Shown in pieces: positions 7,073-12,270 of a DNA stretch of 12,270 bases. The DNA comes from Mucidula mucida (taxonomy: Eukaryota; Basidiomycota; Agaricomycetes; Agaricales; Physalacriaceae), in NCBI GenBank assembly GCA_015501055.1, contig JADNYV010000940.1:1-12270 (forward strand), given 5' to 3'. A program made the position numbers and the translations under genes. The notes beneath the pieces were generated by a model. The model had not been told where the DNA came from, did no database searches, and was given only the letters and a program-made list of their open reading frames with translations. The first letter of the stretch is position 1. Every line of letters starts with the position of its first letter.

Positions 7073-7763
7073 TGTACATGAAGTGTACATACTTAATACA
7101 TAAAGATGTATCTACTGAGGGAGAGGTGGGAGGGGACGCAAAAATGCGGAGCTAACTGTGACCAGATAACACAGGTTAGCTGGAGGGGAGTGAGAGGGTG
7201 CAGAGAGCGCACCTGTGACCAGATAGCCCACAGAATGTCCTTGAGAAGGAGTCCTTTGGAAAGGAATGGGTATCTGGGCACAAAATGGGCATCAGCTCTG
7301 AAGAGCTGGATGTGAGACATTGGCACATACTGGAAGCAGGGAGAGCAGCGGGAGCGCTAGTGCTCTGGGGCCGGAGCGGACACTTCCAATAGGGTTCTAG
7401 GGTGCCAGTACATCAGTCCTGAGCAGGAGGACCGAGTAGAGCGAGTGGTGCTTGCCTGGGAGAGCAAAAGTGCGAATTCCCTCAAAATGGGCACTTTGGA
7501 CCTGTCTGGACTGGTTTTGGGCTGGGTAGGCGGCTTCAGACAGTTCTCTAGAGGTGTATGGCATCAGTCCTGAGCAAGAGGACTGGAGGAATCACAAACT
7601 GCTTGTCTCTGTGAGATGATGATGGTAAGAGACAAAGAGGCAGAGTGTGTGGACTCTTGCTTAAACCTCCCAGGGCGCCCTGTGAGTGGCCTCTGTTGTT
7701 ACTACAACACCAGACACAGGCTGGTAAGTCCAGGAAGAGCCCAGAGAGTGGGCTGGCTGCAGT
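7073..7763 (-). repeat. A2 of element 3, 5' truncated
   Basis: Reverse complement of element 1 bases 2534-3224 with scattered small changes. The segment 7073-7133 is the 61-nt spacer found only between A2 and B2. At 7763 the match ends within CTGCAGT and gag sequence begins by 7766, marking the internal deletion. It holds no gene; ORFs across it are not conserved between copies. Confidence 0.75.
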
Positions 7764-7765
7764 TA

Positions 7766-8797
7766 GAAAGGAGAGTTAGCATAGCGAATGCGAGTCTCCT
7801 TATCACAGCGAATAGGGAACGCTGGATTCGAGGGTGTAGCGCGAAACAGCTCAATGATGAGCGCGCGATAACCCGGAGTTCGTCCTTGCGGTGAGGGTAG
7901 ATGAGCCCAACACCGGTGGCATACGCATCAAAGACGCGTGTCCACTCGGACTCTTGGGTGAGGGTGCGGCGAGCAGTGGACTGGTCCTTGCGCATGATGA
8001 CGTAGCCACCGGCAAAGTCCTTGGTGTCCTCCTGCTGATTTGTGCCAGAGTGAATGGAGGCAAAGAGCTTCTCAAAATCCACATACTGCTCCAGCACAAT
8101 AGAGCGCCAGAAGGAGCGCGCAAATGGATCATGGAGTGACTGCATCTGACACGCATTGATGATAGCGTCAATGTCCTTCTCAGTAGTGAGGAGACGTCGA
8201 ATGCGCTGAGTCTCCTCGATATGAGGAGTGAGGTTGGAGGGAGCTGCAAGCTGCGCAAGATGCGGAGCTGCAGCGAGACTGAAGCAGAGATGCCGGACGG
8301 AGTAGACTCTGCTCCAAGGAGCCTAGAGAGCAACGAAGCTGATAACGGACCAGCCACGGGTCCGGCGGCTGAAGTGGGCTGCGCGGCAGGCGCTGTAGCA
8401 GCAGCAGCATCGAGCTGCGCCGCGAACGCGGCCCAAGCGGCCTCTTCAACGGCACGTCTTCGCGCCTCTTCATCCAGCTCTCGTTGGAATGTAGCATCGC
8501 GCTCAGGAGTCCTATCGTGCTCGGAGCCTTGTCCGGCTTCTTGCGCTGTTCAATGATTTGGCGACTTGTTCGATATAGTCGTCCATTTCGCCAGCAGCGC
8601 GCCGGTTTTGCGGGCAAGCTGCAAGAACTCGCCTTGGGATTTGATAGACCCATCCGCAAACCGCTTGACAAGGTCCTGAAGCTGCTCAGCGCGCAAGCGA
8701 ATCGCTTCGCGCTCGTCTGGATCCTGATCATAGGGCGAATGGGGCGAGGAGGTGAATGATTGCGAGAGATACCATCGAGCTCGTCAACATCAGACAT
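7766..8797 (-). pseudogene. gag of element 3: only complete N-terminus, C-terminus deleted, several frameshifts
   Basis: The only copy showing the start of gag. The likely ATG is at 8797 (MSDVDELDGIS). Further on, in shifting frames, come an acidic-basic stretch (DEREAIRLRAEQLQDLVKRF), a charged, probably helical stretch (RELDEEARRRAVEEAAWAAF), an Ala-rich stretch (LDAAAATAPAA), and then the conserved core ending near YANSPF, where the deletion cuts it before the Cys/His cluster. At least five frame changes are needed: near 8745, 8608, 8555, 8277 (one C fewer than element 4) and 7873 (GGG against GGGG in element 2). It cannot give a full protein as written. The start choice rests on the ATG and on the leader being non-coding. 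Confidence 0.65.
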
Positions 8798-9267
8798 GAT
8801 CCGCTTCCTGGTTCAGGAACGTTGTCAGCAGAATGTGCACCTACTGCGCAGGCTTCTCGCCCTTCTTGCTGCCTTTTGGCCAGTCTAACACTCAGAACGC
8901 AAATGCCTCGCAAAGAGAACACCCAGGTTGTAAGCGAATAGAGGGCGCCTGAGCTGGGTACCGACCGATCCTTAACCAAGCCTATCGAACACTCAGAGAG
9001 CGAACGTCTTACGGCGCACTCAGAGAGCGAACTCGTCTATCAATCAGCGCCCTGAGATACACTCCTTGGTAGGAGTCAGGCACACGCTGTACAACCGGTG
9101 TTGAACGCGGTCGCAAGCACAGGTTGAGCTGTACCACTGATCGACGATGACAAGGAAGTACAAGGAGGATACCGAGTCCAGGGAGGTATAGCACGCTGAG
9201 CGGAGTATTGAGCTCGATAAGCGGTGGTGAGCCGCTTGGAGAGGGATGTGTGGTGTAGCCACAGGGA
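8798..9267 (-). promoter_or_regulatory. 5' leader between A1 and gag, element 3
   Basis: About 470 nt with no convincing ORF, seen once in this window. It contains a 16-nt direct repeat (8990-9005 and 9017-9032), a 6-bp stem with tetraloop (9061-9076) and a 6-bp stem with 7-nt loop (9219-9237). By position it should be the 5' untranslated leader of the element RNA and may hold promoter or packaging signals; no TATA box is clear. Confidence 0.4.
8990..9032. repeat. Direct repeat of 16 nt, 27-nt period
   Basis: CACTCAGAGAGCGAAC occurs exactly at 8990-9005 and 9017-9032, separated by 11 nt, in the leader upstream of gag. Confidence 0.75.
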
Positions 9268-10066
9268 AAGGACGCAAAATGCGGAGCTAACTGTGACCAG
9301 ATAAACAGGTTAGCTGGAGGGGAGTGAGAGGTGCAGAGAGCGCACCTGTGACCAGATAGCCCACAGAATGTCCTTGAGAAGGAGTCCTTTGGAAAGGAAT
9401 GGGTATCTGGGCACAAAATGGGCATCAGCTCTGAAGAGCTGGATGTGAGACATTGGCACATACTGGAAGCAGGGAGAGCAGCGGGAGCGCTAGCGCTCTG
9501 GGGCCGGAGCGGACACTTCCAATAGGGTTCTAGGTGCCAGTACATCAGTCCTGAGCAGGAGGACCGAGTAGAGCGAGTGTGCTTGCCTGGGAGAGCAAAA
9601 GTGCGAATTCCTCAAATGGGCACTTTGGACCTGTCTGGACTGGTTTTGGGCTGGGTAGGCGGCTTCAGACAGTGCTCTAGAGGTGTATGGCATCAGTCCT
9701 GAGCAAGAGGACTGGAGGAATCACAAACTGCTTGTCTCTGTGAGATGATGATGGTAAGAGACAAAGAGGCAGAGTGTGTGGACTCTTGCTTAAACCTCCC
9801 AGGGCGCCCTGTGAGTGGCCTCTGTTGTTACTACAACACCAGACACAGGCTGGGTAAGTCCAGGAAGAGCCCAGAGTGGGCTGGCTGCAGTAGGAGCAGC
9901 AGAGAGTGAACATGATACAGCTTTAGAGTGAAATGAGTGTTTGACTTGATTTAAGCTGTCTCATTGAACTCCCTTGAGTAGGAAGTTGGGTAAAGGTAAG
10001 GGGGGTGTGGAGTGTGCAGAGGCCTCTGAAAACGCTCCCTACCCTCGGAATCCGCGTTTACATCGA
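9268..10066 (-). repeat. A1 repeat, left end of element 3
   Basis: Reverse complement of element 1 bases 2357 to about 3163. Read on the minus strand it starts TCGATGTAAACGCGG, where A2 of element 1 starts TCAATGTAAAAGCGG after B1, so this is the element's left terminus. At about 9268 it leaves the A2 sequence and enters the leader. It keeps the palindromes CAGAGGCCTCTG (10017-10028), CAGGGCGCCCTG (9800-9811) and GAGCGCTAGCGCTC (9485-9498). Many 1-nt losses relative to the other copies lie in base runs. Confidence 0.75.
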
Positions 10067-11331
10067 AATGCCTTTGTACTGCAGTGTTACCGCTCATCTT
10101 GCGGTAGAGCTCTGTAAGTGCTGGCCGTGCCCAAGGCAGCACATTAAGAGCCCAGTTGAGATACCCACCCAAGGACTGCCACTCCTTGAGTACAGGCTTT
10201 TGCTGGACAAGAACAACTGAATGGTGGTGATCATGTCCGCAATGGAGTCTGGTGAGAGAGAGATAGACCGTGAACAGTGTCTAACCAGAAACCAATGATT
10301 TTTAGCTGAGGACCGTGTTCCTGCTTCTTATCTTCGTATGGGATGCCCAAAGAGTCCACAGAAGGAGAAGCTGGACTTGACGTCGGGGACGTCGCTGTCC
10401 ATGAAAGAGCACCAGATTGTGATTGGTGTCCCAGCCATAGTAGTCATCCATGTAGTCGTGCAGATCTGGTATATCTAGCTCCCAAGCAACCCAGTTAACC
10501 AGGCCAGAGAACGAACACCAGCAGTATGGTGATGCACGACTGCCAAAGATGAGACGGCGCACAATGTGATAGCGGCCGTCGACAATGACAACTTGTTGTA
10601 GCTGCCAAATGGGATGAACGGGGAGATTGAGGAATGCTTTAGAGATGTCGCTCTTGAAAAGCAGGATCTCCTCGTAAGGATGAGCTTGTAGGACATCATG
10701 CAGTACCTGCCCAAAGGAGTGCATATCGTCGTACTTGACTTTGGCATCAGCTCTGGCAATGCCGTCATTGAGACCATTGCCTGTATGGTCCATGACGACG
10801 CGTGGTTTACCCTTCTGCCAGACCACAAACATGGGTGACAGACGCATTCCAGGCAACAGCTTAAAGCCTTCTGGAAGCGCAGGGACCAGCGGCCAGCAGC
10901 AACTTCTTGATCTCGCTGTTTGCGAGCTCAAACAAGATCGCACTCCTCAGTAGAGTAGTTGTCTCTAATCTTGTCTCTGAGGTGCGCTTCCCACTGACCA
11001 TCGTGTAAAGGCCAGAACCTTCACGGTGAGCGGATGATAGAGCTCACAAAGGGCTGATTGGGATGTTTGGCAAGAAGCCGCTCAAAGCGGTCAATGTTGA
11101 TAGGTGTGCTGACCTTGATGTAGTCAGCTACTGCAGCAAGAGACTGCTGGTGGAGGAGTCGTTGAGAATTTGCTGAGGAGTAAAGGAAGCGGAGGAGCAG
11201 TATAAGTGGAAAGAGATGCTCGAAGGCGTTTTAGATTCTGATAGTACATTGTAGTAAATACATAACCGCGCTTAAAGCGTGGGTGGTGGTGGTACAGCGT
11301 CTGATTCACGCTTCAACGACTTAGGCTTCAT
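10067..11331 (-). pseudogene. pol of element 4: reverse transcriptase, 3' truncated, frameshifted
   Basis: The likely start is ATG at 11331, overlapping the gag stop; MKPKSLKRESD runs on in the pol frame, unlike in element 2. The RT core is open from about 10886 to 10365 and shows KPRVVMDHTGNG, KSDISKAF, FGSRASPY and YMDD (10443-10454). This is the copy whose frame is unbroken at the two sites where elements 1 and 2 are shifted, reading NLVLFHGQRRPRRQVQL, a block I recall from basidiomycete DIRS-like proteins. Its own indels lie near 11275 (extra T), around 10926-10935, near 10886 (CCC for CCCC), near 10358 (GG for GGG) and near 10272. It ends before the RNase H active-site motifs because element 3 begins at 10066. 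Confidence 0.75.
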
Positions 11332-12270
11332 CAGCGCCGCCTGAACTCGCTCCTGAACGAGCGACTGCTCGTTTGGCTTCGAGAAGGATGAGGCAGGCTG
11401 GTTGGCTCTTGGCTGTGTGCTTTCCTCCGCACTCACTGCAAGCACCGTGAAGACGGCCTGCGGAGCACGGAGATGAGCATTACCCAGATTCCAATTCTGG
11501 CAAACAACACGACGACGCGTCGCAGACTGTGACGCTGCCAGGTCAGAGGACCGCTGCGAGGATTCGCTCCCTCCGAGGTTGCGCAACATCTCAGAGAGAA
11601 GAGGAAGCTGGAGCGCAGTGCGATCATCGAGATGGAAAGGAGAGTTAGCATAGCGAATGCGAGTCTCCTTATCACAGCGAATAGGGAACGCTGGATTCGA
11701 GGTGTAGCGCGAAACAGCTCAATGATGAGCGCGCGGTAACCCCGGAGTTCGTCCTTGCGGTGAGGGTAGATGAGCCCAACACCGGTGGCATACGCATCGA
11801 AGACGCGTGTCCACTCGACTCTTGGGTGAGGGTGCGGCGAGCAGTGGACTGGTCCTTGCGCATGATGACGTAGCCACCGGCAAAGTCCTTGTGTCCTCCT
11901 GCTGATTTGTGCCAGAGTGAATGGAGCAAAGAGCTTCTCAAAATCCACATACTGCTCCAAGCACAAGGAACGCCAGAAGGAGCGCGCAAATGGATCATGG
12001 AGTGACTGCATCTGACACGCATTGATGATGACGTCGATGTTCCTTCTCATAGTGAGGAGACGTCGAAGCGCTGATCTCCTCGATATGAGGAGTGAGGTTG
12101 GAGGAGCTGCAAGCTGCGCAAGATGCGGAGCTGCAGCGAGGACTGAAGCAGAGATGCCGGACGGAGTAGACTCTGCTCCAAGGAGCCTAGAGAGCAACGA
12201 AGCTGATAACGGACCAGCACGGGTCCGGCGGTGAAGCGGCTGCGCGGCAGGCGCTGTAGCAGCAGCAGCA
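11321..12270 (-). pseudogene. gag of element 4, 5' end outside window, frameshifted
   Basis: Starts beyond the right edge within the Ala-rich part and reads LLSRLLGAESTPSGISASV, then the conserved core (INACQMQSLHDPFARS, VFDAYATGVGLIYPHRK) and the Cys/His region near 11420-11510, to the stop at 11321-11323. Relative to the open element 2 frame it carries several small indels: near 12055-12075, 11890-11945, 11818, 11700 and within 11465-11590. It is unbroken at the site near 8277 where element 3 lost a base. As written it cannot give a full protein. Confidence 0.7.

Larger units (their letters stand above)
7011..10066 (-). mobile_element. Element 3: internally deleted, non-autonomous derivative
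   Basis: Read on the minus strand it runs A1 (10066 to 9268), leader, gag from its ATG at 8797, a deletion junction at 7766/7763, then A2 and B2. The 3' part of gag, all of RT, RNase H, YR and B1, and the first about 177 nt of A2 are gone. B2 lacks its last about 18 nt. It keeps the terminal repeats and leader but encodes no enzyme. Its left end interrupts the RNase H of element 4. Confidence 0.75.
10067..12270 (-). mobile_element. Element 4: Ngaro-like retrotransposon, broken by element 3, runs off right edge
   Basis: Minus-strand gag and pol, homologous along their length to element 2 bases from about 3306 to 5295, plus upstream gag sequence shared with element 3. It stops within the region before RNase H at 10067, where A1 of element 3 begins. 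The rest of RNase H, the YR and the right repeats are not found. Confidence 0.75.

Noticed and set aside
8221..8556. 111-codon plus-strand ORF over the Ala-rich part of gag
   Set aside because: It is the antisense of gag, whose minus-strand sense is supported by homology to two other copies; its Ala/Ser-rich content follows from the reverse complement of GC-rich codons.

Overview
The whole window is mobile DNA: four copies, in two orientations, of one tyrosine-recombinase (YR) retrotransposon family of the DIRS order. No host gene, tRNA, rRNA or CRISPR array is visible. Each copy encodes, in order, a Gag-like protein with a Cys/His-rich C-terminus, a reverse transcriptase with RNase H (RT-RH), and a separate YR. 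I see no protease, DDE integrase or methyltransferase. The repeats are split direct repeats (A1 - ORFs - B1 - A2 - B2) rather than LTRs, which points to the Ngaro-type branch. The host must be a eukaryote. The RT and YR motifs resemble, from memory, proteins common in basidiomycete fungi, so a basidiomycete is the best guess; this is inference.

Layout. Element 1 (+, about 1-3305) enters from the left edge inside the RT and runs through RNase H, an intact YR (1189-2193), B1 (2277-2356), a long A2 repeat (2357-3224) and B2 (3225-3305). Element 2 (+, 3306-7010) begins abruptly inside gag at the last base of B2, so element 1 appears to be nested in the gag of element 2. Element 2 continues through gag, pol (with small indels), an intact YR (5843-6847) and B1. 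Its A2-B2 are missing, and it instead meets an inverted B at 7011, forming a 62-bp near-perfect inverted repeat with an 18-nt spacer.

Element 3 (-, 7011-10066) is an internally deleted derivative: A1, leader, 5' part of gag, then directly the end of A2 and a clipped B2. Its left end interrupts the RNase H region of element 4 (-, 10067-12270). Element 4 holds RT and gag and runs off the right edge.

In an intact element, Gag would package the RNA and RT-RH would copy it. By the usual DIRS model, the YR would insert a circular DNA without target duplication. Both junctions that can be read fit crossover at a single T. The two YR genes differ at one residue and have no stops, indicating very recent spread. 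Many small indels, often in homopolymers and worst in the minus-strand copies, break gag and pol; they may be real decay or long-read consensus error. The least explained structure is the A repeat, about 870 bp of non-coding DNA holding a ladder of at least 13 short inverted repeats, three of them perfect 12-14 nt palindromes.
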